Source: CAYMEK01 sp964389305 (lineage in GTDB: Bacteria; Spirochaetota; Spirochaetia; SZUA-6; DRHE01). From it: DNA of 64,000 nt. The first letter of the stretch is position 1. Each line of letters begins with the position of its first letter. Positions 30,927 through 39,363 of this stretch are shown here, piece after piece. The stretch spans positions 1-64,000 of the forward strand of contig CAYMEK010000006.1 of NCBI GenBank assembly GCA_964389305.1, read 5' to 3'. The translations under genes were made by a program, and so were the position numbers. The notes under the pieces were generated by a model. It was given only the letters and a program-made list of their open reading frames with translations, did no database searches and had not been told where the DNA came from.

Positions 30927-33013
30927 TTCTTCAGGTCCAGGATTGTAAGCTGCAAGGTTTCGGTGTTCAGGTAGTAGTTGCGGTTCAACCTGAACACGAT
31001 GTCCACGGTATCGTTCAGATTGAAGTCCCTGCCGGCCTTCTCGGCTGCATTCCAATATACCGCCGGCCATTTGTAGCGCTCTACTCCAAGCAGCATCTTA
31101 ACGTGGGCCAGCTCTTTCCTGCCGACAATGTCCAGGCGCTCGATGCGCACCCCCCGAGTCAGGAATACCAGGGGCGGGCATCCCTCTCCGTAGGGCTCGA
31201 AGACCTCCACGATCCTGATCAGCTCCGGGTTCAGGTACTGAGGAGGAACCTCGGCATCGATCAGGATTTTAGCCTCCTCCCGATCCGGAGGGGTGTACGT
31301 TCTGACGACCTGAAAGAAACGCTCCTCGAAGCGGCCTAACAGCTGTGCGGACAGGTTGAACCCGGCCGCCCGATCGTGGCCCCCATAATTCTGGAAGAAC
31401 TCGGAGAACAGGTCCAAGAATCCATCAGCCGGATAGGGGCTGCGCAACGATCCCACGGCCTTTTCCTGACCAACCGATACTACCAGAGCCGGCACTTTGT
31501 AGAAGCTCACCAGCCGGGCAGCCAAAATCCCGGTAATGCCGCGGGGGATGTCCTCGGCGGATACGAATACGAACTTCCCCTCTGTACGCTCCAGACTGCT
31601 GCGAGCTTGCGGGAAGCAGCTACCCCAGATCTTATCCCCCAGCGACTTGCGTCTGCGATTCAGCTCGAGGATAGCGTCGATAGCCAGCTCCAGGCGCTCG
31701 GGGGTGGAGGGCAGGAATAATGCCGCCGCTTTTTCAGGCTCTCCCATTCGACCCGCCGAGTTGAGCACCGGTGCAACATGCCAGGATATGTCCTTGGCGG
31801 TCAAACGCCGGCCGTGCAGGTTCTGGCGGATCAACAACTCGCGCAGACCGGGCCTCTTCAATTGATTCATGACGGCCAGACCGCGCTTTACAATAATCTT
31901 GTTTTCATTCACCAACGGCATGAGATCGGCTATCGTGCCCAGAGCGGCCAGATCCAGCACACTTTCCAGAAACGGCAGCAGATCTAGCTTGTGCCAGACT
32001 ACAGCGGTGTACAGATCGAGAAGCACATCCATTTCGCCGTCGCCATTGAACCGTCCCTCTGTGGCCAGCTCGCGTATCCGCAGCAGGCTCTTTCCGGCAA
32101 AGTCGGGGAAAACCGCAGCAACCTCGTCTTGGAGATCCTGCAATTCCAGCTCGCCGGCGCCCAGCTCCTGCAATATTTTCTGATGGGCTTCCTGGTTGTA
32201 TACGAAGACTTTCCGGCCTGCCAGCGCAGCATATACCCTGGTCGTCTCGAACCGCCCGGCCGCCACCGGCAGGCTGTCGGTTACCCGTTCCACGGCCGCC
32301 AGGTTTACCAGCTTCACCGCTTCCAGCATGTAGGTCTCGTTGGCCGGCTGGACATGCAGGAACCATTCCGGCTTGTCGAACATCGACGTTTCGGAGAAAA
32401 CCAGGGCGAGGGCCAGCTTGGCCACCACGCCGCAGCCGGCCAGATCCCGAAACGGATAGGTGGAATCGCGGCATTTCGGATTAATGATCGCTACGGCTTC
32501 CGGCAGCGTCCCCGGTGGATTGTGATGGTCCACGACGATGGTATCGATGCCCAGCCCCGAAGCCTGCGCAGTCTCCGCCTGGTTGGAGATCCCGCAATCG
32601 ACGGTGATCAGCAGCCTGCAGCCGGACCGGCCTAGATTCTCCACTACCTCCTGCGTCAGACCGTAGTCGTCTTCTCCAACCGGTATCTGCCACTGAACCC
32701 TGGCGCCCAGCCGTTGCAAGACCTCGAGCAGCAGGACGGTGGAGGTAATGCCGTCCACGTCGCGATCGCCGAAGATATAGATCAGCTCCTGTTCGGCAAT
32801 TGCCCTGCGGATACGCTTTACCGCCTTGACCATGTCCCGGAAGAGAAAAGGATTGTGGAGCCGCAGCGGATCGCTGTCGAGGATGAAGCGGATGGAGCGG
32901 TTGTCCGTGTAGTTGCGTCGGATAAGCACCGAGGCGCTGATCAGGTCCAGACCGTAGCGTCTGGCTACCTCCCTGACCTCGTCCGGGTTGAGGTCTGCCT
33001 TACTCCAGATCAT
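30923..33013 (-). CDS. recJ: Single-stranded-DNA-specific exonuclease RecJ
   Basis: A 696-residue member of the DHH phosphoesterase superfamily. Motif I is FGDRDVDGITS (residues 82-91), motif II is LLITVDCGIS, motif III is the diagnostic DHH at 162-164 (VVDHHNPPG), and motif IV includes LAGCGVVAKLA. The C-terminal DHHA1-like region has the glycine-rich NYGGHDRAAGFNLS. RecJ degrades single-stranded DNA 5' to 3' in mismatch repair and RecF-pathway recombination. At about 700 residues it is longer than the Escherichia coli protein, as in several other phyla. It overlaps the nucleoside phosphorylase end by 14 bases and the M23 gene by four. Confidence 0.95.
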   Translation of the reverse strand: MIWSKADLNPDEVREVARRYGLDLISASVLIRRNYTDNRSIRFILDSDPLRLHNPFLFRDMVKAVKRIRRAIAEQELIYIFGDRDVDGITSTVLLLEVLQRLGARVQWQIPVGEDDYGLTQEVVENLGRSGCRLLITVDCGISNQAETAQASGLGIDTIVVDHHNPPGTLPEAVAIINPKCRDSTYPFRDLAGCGVVAKLALALVFSETSMFDKPEWFLHVQPANETYMLEAVKLVNLAAVERVTDSLPVAAGRFETTRVYAALAGRKVFVYNQEAHQKILQELGAGELELQDLQDEVAAVFPDFAGKSLLRIRELATEGRFNGDGEMDVLLDLYTAVVWHKLDLLPFLESVLDLAALGTIADLMPLVNENKIIVKRGLAVMNQLKRPGLRELLIRQNLHGRRLTAKDISWHVAPVLNSAGRMGEPEKAAALFLPSTPERLELAIDAILELNRRRKSLGDKIWGSCFPQARSSLERTEGKFVFVSAEDIPRGITGILAARLVSFYKVPALVVSVGQEKAVGSLRSPYPADGFLDLFSEFFQNYGGHDRAAGFNLSAQLLGRFEERFFQVVRTYTPPDREEAKILIDAEVPPQYLNPELIRIVEVFEPYGEGCPPLVFLTRGVRIERLDIVGRKELAHVKMLLGVERYKWPAVYWNAAEKAGRDFNLNDTVDIVFRLNRNYYLNTETLQLTILDLKK

Positions 33014-34319
33014 CGCCGCTTATTTCTTCCAACACCCGCCCCCGAGGCGGCGTTCGCTCGCCGCTAAAGGCGTACGCTTCCTCCACCAGCTCTCTGGCCG
33101 CGGCAGCTCTTTGCGCATCGCGAGCGTGGAGCAGGCACAACGCCTCTCCCTTCTCGATTTCGTCTCCCTGTATCTTTTTCAGCTCTATTCCCACCTCGGG
33201 AAGGACCGGGTCTTCTTTTTTATCCCGTCCGGCCCCGAGCAGGCCAGCAGCTAAACCAATCTTGTAGGCGTCGACCCTTTCGACATAGCCGCCCCGTCCG
33301 GAGGCAACCGGCACGGCTAAGGAAGCCCGCAGTCCCTTGTCCGGGTCTTCCACCGCGGTCACCTCTCCTCCCTGCAGCTCTACGTTTTCCACGAATTTCC
33401 TCCAGGCGGAGCCGTCGGCAAGCCGGCGGCGGCATTCCGCCTCCCCCCTGCTTAAATCCGTTTCGATTCCTCCCAGAACCAGCATGTGAGCCGTAAGCCG
33501 GATCACCAGATCGAGCAGATCCCGTGGGCCGCCCCCCCGCAGGCAGTCCACGGCTTCCCGTACTTCCAGGAAATTCCCCACCATCAGCCCAAGCGGCTGA
33601 TCCATATCGGACAGCACCGCGCGGATATGCCTCCCCAGGTTTGTTCCGGTGCGTACCAGCGACACAGCCAGCTTCCGGGCGTCCTCCAGGGACTTCATGA
33701 AGGCACCGGAGCCGCACTTGACGTCGAATACCAGAGATTCGGCTCCTTCGGCGAACTTCTTGCTCATGATGCTGGCTGTAATCAGCGGGATCGACTCCAC
33801 GGTTCCCGTGACATCCCGCAGGGCGTAAAGCTTGCGGTCCGCCGGGACTATCGTCTCGCTCTGCCCGATCATGGAGAATCCCGTTTTGCTCAAGACCTCC
33901 CTGAAGCTCTCGGCCGACAGATCGGTTCTGTACCCAGGGATCGACTCCAGCTTGTCCAATGTGCCTCCGGTATGTCCCAAACCGCGCCCGCTCATCATCG
34001 GCACGACGCAGCCGCAGGCGGCTGCCAGAGGAGCCAGGATCAGGGACACCTTGTCACCCACCCCGCCGGTGGAATGCTTGTCCACCAGCGGGCCTTTGAT
34101 CCCGCTCAAATCGATGGTGCTGCCTGAGTCGATCATTGCCCGGGTGAGGGATCCCGTTTCCTCGAAGCTCATACCTTGGAAGAAAACGGCCATAGCAAAA
34201 CTGGACAGCTGGTAATCCGGTATGCTGCCCTCCACATATCCTTGAATGAGAAAGTATATTTCTTCGCGGGAGAGGCTGCGGCCCTCCCTTTTTTTCATGA
34301 TCAGATCAACAGCTCTCAT
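33000..34319 (-). CDS. pdp: Pyrimidine-nucleoside (thymidine) phosphorylase
   Basis: A 439-residue enzyme of nucleoside phosphorylase family II. MRAVDLIMKKREGRSLSREE opens it, followed by VDKHSTGGVGDKVSLIL (the family signature), MMSGRGLGHTGGTLDKLE and FDVKCGSGAFM. It converts thymidine, deoxyuridine or uridine plus phosphate to the base and (deoxy)ribose 1-phosphate. I prefer pdp to deoA because the length and sequence match the Gram-positive-type enzyme, but the substrate range cannot be decided here. The C-terminus overlaps recJ by 14 bases. Confidence 0.92.
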   Translation of the reverse strand: MRAVDLIMKKREGRSLSREEIYFLIQGYVEGSIPDYQLSSFAMAVFFQGMSFEETGSLTRAMIDSGSTIDLSGIKGPLVDKHSTGGVGDKVSLILAPLAAACGCVVPMMSGRGLGHTGGTLDKLESIPGYRTDLSAESFREVLSKTGFSMIGQSETIVPADRKLYALRDVTGTVESIPLITASIMSKKFAEGAESLVFDVKCGSGAFMKSLEDARKLAVSLVRTGTNLGRHIRAVLSDMDQPLGLMVGNFLEVREAVDCLRGGGPRDLLDLVIRLTAHMLVLGGIETDLSRGEAECRRRLADGSAWRKFVENVELQGGEVTAVEDPDKGLRASLAVPVASGRGGYVERVDAYKIGLAAGLLGAGRDKKEDPVLPEVGIELKKIQGDEIEKGEALCLLHARDAQRAAAARELVEEAYAFSGERTPPRGRVLEEISGDDLE

Positions 34320-34326
34320 GGTTTTC

Positions 34327-34878
34327 CTATTCGAACATAACGGTCTTCAAAGATCTGTACTCCGCGCCCTGGGGTTTGAGAATCGACTGATACAGAACGA
34401 GCCTGTCCAGGATAAGGGAATCCTCGAATCCGAACAACGCCTCCAGGTCGGCAAGCTCGATTCTCAAACCTTTATTTCTGGCCAGGGTGATGTGGGGAGT
34501 AAACTCTCTGTCCTCCTGAAGATCGAAGTTTCCGTTGCGAACGAGCAGCTCCATGAAGCAGCGGTAGAGGTAACTTATCTCGGGGCCCCCTTTGACCAGG
34601 GGACAGAACAGCACGCGTGGTCTGCCGCGGGGCGGAAACTGCCCGATGCCGCCGATGACCGCCCTGATGCTGGCGACCTTCAGTCGCGGGCTGTCCATAA
34701 TGCGCATTACTTCCAACACCTGATCCTGGTCCAGCTCCCCGAAAAAAACCAAGGTGACGTGCAGAGCTTGAGGCCTGACCACGCGCAGCCCTTGATAACG
34801 GTTTTTGAGCTCCGCCGCCAGCCTCTGTAGCCTGTCGATCACCGCAGCGGGCAAAGGCAGACCGGCGAATACCCTCAT
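34327..34878 (-). CDS. thpR: RNA 2',3'-cyclic phosphodiesterase (LigT/ThpR)
   Basis: A 183-residue 2H phosphoesterase. The N-terminal MRVFAGLPLP and two HxT motifs, HVTLVFFGEL (His40) and HITLAR (His129), are the catalytic pair. Members open 2',3'-cyclic phosphates on RNA and can join tRNA halves with 2'-5' bonds in vitro; the natural role is unsettled. It overlaps recO by four bases and ends seven bases before the nucleoside phosphorylase start, so recO, thpR, pdp, recJ, the M23 gene and rpsU may form one transcript. Confidence 0.93.
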   Translation of the reverse strand: MRVFAGLPLPAAVIDRLQRLAAELKNRYQGLRVVRPQALHVTLVFFGELDQDQVLEVMRIMDSPRLKVASIRAVIGGIGQFPPRGRPRVLFCPLVKGGPEISYLYRCFMELLVRNGNFDLQEDREFTPHITLARNKGLRIELADLEALFGFEDSLILDRLVLYQSILKPQGAEYRSLKTVMFE

Positions 34879-35630
34879 AGAATCCCTGCTCCGCTGGCCA
34901 GCGCGTTCAGCTTAGTCTCCAGGGCGGCCTGAATCAGGGCATGGGCCGCCTCTTTCAGGGCCGCCAGGGATCCCTCTGCGAGTCCGATTTTTACCGCCGG
35001 GCCCAGGGGCAGCGCCAGGGTAGCTGCCAGGTAGCGATGCGCTCCGGCGGGGAGAAACAGGGCGTTCGGTCGGGCGCAGCGAAGGCATACGAAAGCCCCC
35101 TCTTCGCGGGACAGGTACAGGCTCGAGTGGACTTCCAAAGGTGCGGCGCAATGGCTGCAGTGCTCGAGATCGGGACGCTGTCCCAACAGATCTAGAAAGC
35201 GCATAATGAACTGGATACTGAGTCGTGGTATCTCGGCCTCGCAGGCCCGATCGAGAATCTCCAGCGCCCCGAGTAGCAGCCGGTACAATCCGGCATAGCT
35301 TTCCCCCGCGCCGTAGGACTTTATCGCCGCCTCGGCCCACAGGGAGGCCGCGTAGTAACGATCCACGCTGCACCGTATCCCGTCGAGGGACAGCAGGCTT
35401 TCGATATCTGTGATTTTATACTGATCGCGCACCGGTTCGTGATACAGGTAGGCCCGGATTACGTTGAACGGCTCGGAGGCGGTGCGCAGCTTGCTGCGTA
35501 CCTTGAAGGCGCCATAGGCCAGCGCGTTGATTAGGCCCTTGCCAGGGCTCAACAGAGTAAGGGATTTGTGTATCTCACCCACTCGAACCTTGCGCAGCAC
35601 AATGGCATCGGTAATGGCGGTCCTGAACAT
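34875..35630 (-). CDS. recO: DNA repair protein RecO
   Basis: A 251-residue protein with the RecO N-terminal OB fold (TDAIVLRKVRVGEIHKSLTLLSPGKGL, in overlapping parts, then AYGAFKVRSKLRTASEPFNV) and a C-terminal zinc-binding motif (CSHCAAPLEV...CLRCARPN, four cysteines). It anneals complementary strands and loads RecA on SSB-coated DNA with RecR. It starts the minus-strand group that includes recJ, so two RecF-pathway genes share a locus. It is divergent from lon across about 185 bases. Confidence 0.93.
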   Translation of the reverse strand: MFRTAITDAIVLRKVRVGEIHKSLTLLSPGKGLINALAYGAFKVRSKLRTASEPFNVIRAYLYHEPVRDQYKITDIESLLSLDGIRCSVDRYYAASLWAEAAIKSYGAGESYAGLYRLLLGALEILDRACEAEIPRLSIQFIMRFLDLLGQRPDLEHCSHCAAPLEVHSSLYLSREEGAFVCLRCARPNALFLPAGAHRYLAATLALPLGPAVKIGLAEGSLAALKEAAHALIQAALETKLNALASGAGIL

Positions 35631-35755
35631 CGCTACCGGCTATATTATTGGGAAAATCTCTATAGAGCAAGCCGCCAAGAGGAGCGCCGGATGGGCGGAA
35701 CAGGTTTGAGGGGGTTTATAAAAAGTGTCCCATCGAAAGGGGCCAGCCGGTAAGC

Positions 35756-35784
35756 TTGACTTCCGTTACGGCGGTTACTATGTT
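35756..35784 (+). promoter_or_regulatory. Promoter of lon
   Basis: TTGACT (35756-35761) and TATGTT (35779-35784) are separated by 17 bases. The transcript would start about 25 bases before the lon ATG. No CIRCE-type inverted repeat is visible next to it. Confidence 0.6.
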
Positions 35785-35815
35785 TTAGCCAGAAATCCTT
35801 TTGGAGAAAAAAATT

Positions 35816-38155
35816 ATGGATGAGCGGCAGATTGTGCCTACTTCTCAAGTACTGCCTCCGAAATTGAATATACTGCCGATTACAGGGACGCCAATCTTCC
35901 CCGGTATCTTCACGCCGCTGATGGTTGCTTCACCGCAGGATGTGGAGCTGGTGGAGCGCATCATGACCGAGCACGGTTTCCTCGGCCTGGTGCTTACCCG
36001 TAGTCAGGATATCGAGAATCCTTCCGGGGACGACCTGTACAGAGTCGGCACTGCGGCCAAGGTCATACGCAAAGTCAACCTTCCCGATGGGGGGATAAAC
36101 ATCTTCATTTCCACTCTCAAGCGCTTTCAGATCAAGAAGCTGATCTACAAAGAGCATCCGATTACCGTGGCCGTAGAGTACCTGGAAGACAAGAACTTCG
36201 AGTCCAACGAGGTGCGCGCCCTCACCCGCTCGCTCATATCCGAGATGAAGCAGATCTCGGAAAACAATCCCCTTTTTTCCGAGCAGGTCAGGCTGAATAT
36301 GGTCAACATCGACTATCCGGGTAAAATAGCCGATTTCATTACCTCCATCCTCAACATCGATAGAGAAGAGCAGCAGAAGGTCCTGGAGACTCTCGACGTG
36401 CACGAACGGATGATGAAGGTCCTGGTTTTTATCCGCAAAGAGCAGGAGCTGATTTCCATCCAGCAGAAAATCATGAAACAGATCAACGAGAAGATCTCCA
36501 AGAGCCAGCGGGACTATTTTCTCAAAGAACAGCTCAAAGCCATCAAGCAGGAGCTGGGAATGCCAGTGGACTCGAAATCCAGTGAGTACCAGCGTTTCAA
36601 GGAGATCATCGACAAGCTCAAACTGGACGGCGATATCCGCGAGGTGGTTGAACAGGAGCTGGAGAAGTTCAGCCTGATGGACACCAATTCTTCGGAGTTT
36701 ATTGTCACACGCAACTATCTCGACACGATCGTCAGCCTTCCCTGGGCAACTCCCCCGGTAAAGAACGTAGACATGAAAAAGGCCCAGCGCATCCTGGACG
36801 ACGATCACTACGGGCTGGAAGACGTAAAAGAGCGCATTCTTGAATACCTGGCGGTACGAACACTCAGGAAGGACAGCAAGGGCTCGATCCTCTGCCTGGT
36901 CGGTCCTCCCGGTGTGGGTAAGACTTCGGTCGGTAAGTCCATTGCCCGGGCTCTGAACAAGAAATTCTTCCGCTTCTCCGTGGGGGGCATGCGCGATGAA
37001 GCGGAGATCAAGGGACACCGGCGTACCTACGTCGGAGCGATGCCCGGAAAGATCATTCAGGGGCTCAAGATCGTGAAGGTCAAAGATCCGGTGTTCATGA
37101 TCGACGAGATCGACAAGCTGGGCGTATCCTTCCAGGGCGACCCTTCCTCGGCTCTTCTGGAAGTGCTGGATCCGGAGCAAAACGTCGCCTTCCGCGATCA
37201 CTACCTCGATCTGCCCTTCGACATCTCGGATATCCTGTTCATCACCACGGCCAACACCCTCGACACCATTCCCGCGCCGCTCCTGGACCGCATGGAGGTC
37301 ATCCGGCTGTCCGGCTACATCAACGATGAAAAAGTGGCCATTGCTCGCAAGTACCTAATCCCCAAGTCCCTGGCGCGAACCGGCCTTGGGCGCAGTGACG
37401 TTAAGTACTCGAAAGCAGCCTTGCTGCAGATAGCCGAAGGCTACGCCCGAGAGGCGGGTCTGCGCAACTTCGAGAAGTCTCTGGATAAAATCCACAGGAA
37501 ACTGGCCCGCAGGTCGGTGCTGGAAGGCCTCGAGTTTCCCGTTGCCATCGGCCCGGCGCAGATCGAAGAGTATCTCGGCAAACCGATTTTCTACGAGGAA
37601 GGCATCAAGAAGATCACCCGGCCGGGCATGGCTCTGGGTCTGGCCTGGACACCGCTGGGCGGAGCCATGCTGACCATCGAGGCGGTGGCCAACCCCGGTA
37701 AGGAGGGCTTCAGGCTGACCGGCCAGCTTGGAAACGTAATGCAGGAATCGGCGAACATCGCCTACACCTTCGTGCGCCACATTACCGGCCGCTTCGGCGT
37801 AGACAAGGAATTCTTCGAGAAAAACCAGATCCATCTCCACGTACCGGCCGGGGCTACGCCGAAGGACGGTCCGTCGGCGGGCATTACCATGGCCTCCTGT
37901 CTGTTCTCCCTGGCTACGGGAAAGAAGATAAAAAGCTCCCTCGCCATGACCGGGGAGCTTTCTCTAGTAGGCCAGGTGCTGCCTATCGGAGGGCTGAAGG
38001 AGAAGGTGATAGCCGCCAAGCGGAACAAGGTCAAGGAGGTGATCATTCCGGCCCAGAACGAGAAAGATCTGGCCGATATCCCCGAGCACGTGCAAAAAGG
38101 GATTCGATTTCACCCTGTGGATACCATGGAGGAGGTGCTGGAAAAGATAATCTGA
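35816..38155 (+). CDS. lon: ATP-dependent protease Lon
   Basis: About 779 residues with the complete LonA architecture: an N-terminal substrate-binding LAN domain (LPITGTPIFPGIFTPLMV), a central coiled coil, an AAA+ domain with Walker A GPPGVGKTS (Lys369), Walker B FMIDEIDK and DPEQN, and a C-terminal serine protease domain with catalytic Ser687 in KDGPSAGITMA and the partner Lys in LPIGGLKEKVIAAKR. It degrades misfolded and regulatory proteins in the cytoplasm. I chose ATG 35816, with TTGGAG nine bases upstream; a TTG at 35801 is in frame but coincides with that ribosome-binding site. Confidence 0.97.
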   Translation: MDERQIVPTSQVLPPKLNILPITGTPIFPGIFTPLMVASPQDVELVERIMTEHGFLGLVLTRSQDIENPSGDDLYRVGTAAKVIRKVNLPDGGINIFISTLKRFQIKKLIYKEHPITVAVEYLEDKNFESNEVRALTRSLISEMKQISENNPLFSEQVRLNMVNIDYPGKIADFITSILNIDREEQQKVLETLDVHERMMKVLVFIRKEQELISIQQKIMKQINEKISKSQRDYFLKEQLKAIKQELGMPVDSKSSEYQRFKEIIDKLKLDGDIREVVEQELEKFSLMDTNSSEFIVTRNYLDTIVSLPWATPPVKNVDMKKAQRILDDDHYGLEDVKERILEYLAVRTLRKDSKGSILCLVGPPGVGKTSVGKSIARALNKKFFRFSVGGMRDEAEIKGHRRTYVGAMPGKIIQGLKIVKVKDPVFMIDEIDKLGVSFQGDPSSALLEVLDPEQNVAFRDHYLDLPFDISDILFITTANTLDTIPAPLLDRMEVIRLSGYINDEKVAIARKYLIPKSLARTGLGRSDVKYSKAALLQIAEGYAREAGLRNFEKSLDKIHRKLARRSVLEGLEFPVAIGPAQIEEYLGKPIFYEEGIKKITRPGMALGLAWTPLGGAMLTIEAVANPGKEGFRLTGQLGNVMQESANIAYTFVRHITGRFGVDKEFFEKNQIHLHVPAGATPKDGPSAGITMASCLFSLATGKKIKSSLAMTGELSLVGQVLPIGGLKEKVIAAKRNKVKEVIIPAQNEKDLADIPEHVQKGIRFHPVDTMEEVLEKII

Positions 38156-38162
38156 AGGGCCG

Positions 38163-38187
38163 GCCTCCGTTGTCGCCGGCAGGAGGC
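38163..38187 (+). terminator. Possible hairpin after lon
   Basis: GCCTCC (38163-38168) and GGAGGC (38182-38187) can pair just after the lon stop, followed by a poor T tract (GGGGCTTTGC). It lies between convergent genes lon and tsaC. Confidence 0.3.
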
Positions 38188-38207
38188 GGGGCTTTGCTGA
38201 TCAGATT

Positions 38208-38780
38208 CTAGGGATCGAGCGCCTCTGCCGGAAGCTCGACGGCTCCCTGGCGAAGAATACGGAACGGCTGAACGGTGATGTCAAGAATGGTGGAAGGGGA
38301 GCGGTTGGGTCTGTCTCCGGCATCGACAATCAGATCTACCTGTTCCGTAAACGTTGATTGGATCTCTTCTATTCGCCACAAGGCGGGCTTTCCGCCGGCG
38401 TTTACACTGGTTGAATAAAGGGACCTGGACAGCTTTTCCATGATTCCTCTCAGGAGCGGGTCGTTGGGAACCCGTAAGGCAACAGACTTTCGTTCGCCGG
38501 CTTCGGCGGGAAAGATAATCGTTAATGCTCCCGGCCAATAGCCTGCCAGCTTGGACGGCAGGCTGAATTGGGTGAAGCGGGGAAGCCAATCACTGCGGGG
38601 AATAAGCTGAAGAAAGGATTTCTCCTCCCTTCCCTTCAGATTCCGGATCTTGTCCCTCGTTTCCGGAGCAATACCAACGATCCCATAGATCGTGTCACAG
38701 GGCATTATTACGGTGCCGCGGTCTCCGAGAACCGCAACAATCGTCTCAAAAAGGTCTGGATCCTCTATTCCCATTCTCAC
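38208..38780 (-). CDS. tsaC: L-threonylcarbamoyladenylate synthase (Sua5/YrdC family)
   Basis: A 190-residue Sua5/YciO/YrdC domain: MPCDTIYGIVGIA (nucleotide pocket), LKGREEKSFLQLIP, YWPGALTIIFPA, SVALRVPNDPL and SLYSTSVNAGGKPA. It makes threonylcarbamoyl-AMP for the t6A37 modification of ANN-reading tRNAs. The length corresponds to the short TsaC form without the Sua5 C-terminal domain. KxR and SxN motifs are present. The start (ATG 38780, or 38774) overlaps the end of the DivIC-like gene by about 35 bases, so translation is coupled. Confidence 0.9.
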   Translation of the reverse strand: MRMGIEDPDLFETIVAVLGDRGTVIMPCDTIYGIVGIAPETRDKIRNLKGREEKSFLQLIPRSDWLPRFTQFSLPSKLAGYWPGALTIIFPAEAGERKSVALRVPNDPLLRGIMEKLSRSLYSTSVNAGGKPALWRIEEIQSTFTEQVDLIVDAGDRPNRSPSTILDITVQPFRILRQGAVELPAEALDP

Positions 38781-39204
38781 GGCTCACGCGCCTCCTCAAG
38801 GCGATACTAACTAAAAACAGCGCAACGGGAAGACCCAGACCGAGAACCTTTAAAGGCCAGTCTGTCCTTACAGGGCCCGCTGCCCTGTTTAAGATAGTGC
38901 CCACCGTGTAACGGTTCTTCTCAGCTTGGGCGCCTTCGATGCGGACCACCTTCTCCCCTTCCCGAAAGTATCCCAGCTCCCTGGCCTGCAGCGCGATGCG
39001 CTCCGGGTCCGAGCCGAGGGCTTCCAGCTCGTCCATGAGCTTTCGGTTTGTCTCCTCTAAATCATTGATGTTGGCCTCAAGCCTGAACCGATAGGCCAGC
39101 AGGTCCCGGTAGTCCATCCGGCCGCCGGGTCCAAAAAAAAAGAGCAGAAACAAGCAGGCAATGCACCCAAGTGCTACACAGAGCAACAGTCTTGGAACTC
39201 TCAT
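38746..39204 (-). CDS. DivIC/FtsB-like septum formation initiator
   Basis: A 152-residue protein with an N-terminal transmembrane helix (LLLCVALGCIACLFLLFFF) followed by a coiled coil (RFRLEANINDLEETNRKLMDEL) and the family's ALQARELGYFREGEKVVRI segment. This is the DivIC/FtsB layout: such proteins bind FtsL and FtsQ/DivIB at the division septum. A second hydrophobic segment near the C-terminus (VLGLGLPVALFLVSIAL) is not typical and would put the C-terminus in the cytoplasm. It overlaps tsaC. Confidence 0.82.
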   Translation of the reverse strand: MRVPRLLLCVALGCIACLFLLFFFGPGGRMDYRDLLAYRFRLEANINDLEETNRKLMDELEALGSDPERIALQARELGYFREGEKVVRIEGAQAEKNRYTVGTILNRAAGPVRTDWPLKVLGLGLPVALFLVSIALRRRVSRENGNRGSRPF

Positions 39205-39272
39205 CCTTAACTAGATAAACGGCTGAAAAGATGACCGTCTTAACGACAAAGATCGAAGAGTGCGTTTAGCTA

Positions 39273-39300
39273 TTGAAAAAAGCTTCTATTAAGGTAATAT
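39273..39300 (+). promoter_or_regulatory. Candidate promoter of the acidic-protein/DUF115 operon
   Basis: TTGAAA (39273-39278) and TAATAT (39295-39300) are separated by 16 bases. They lie in a markedly AT-rich intergenic stretch about 60 bases before the ATG at 39364, which has AGGAG six bases upstream. Confidence 0.42.
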
Positions 39301-39363
39301 TAGATTAATAGGGAGGATGAAGTTCCGATAATTATATGGAATATCCTTTCCCAGGAGATAGGA

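Noticed and set aside
35930..37201. 423-codon open frame opposite lon
   Set aside because: Lon is unmistakable on the other strand with all motifs; the antisense frame has no recognisable domain or ribosome-binding site.
39318..39332. Five-codon upstream frame (ATG AAG TTC CGA TAA) after GGGAGG
   Set aside because: The SD-like GGGAGG directly touches the ATG with no spacing, and nothing else supports translation.
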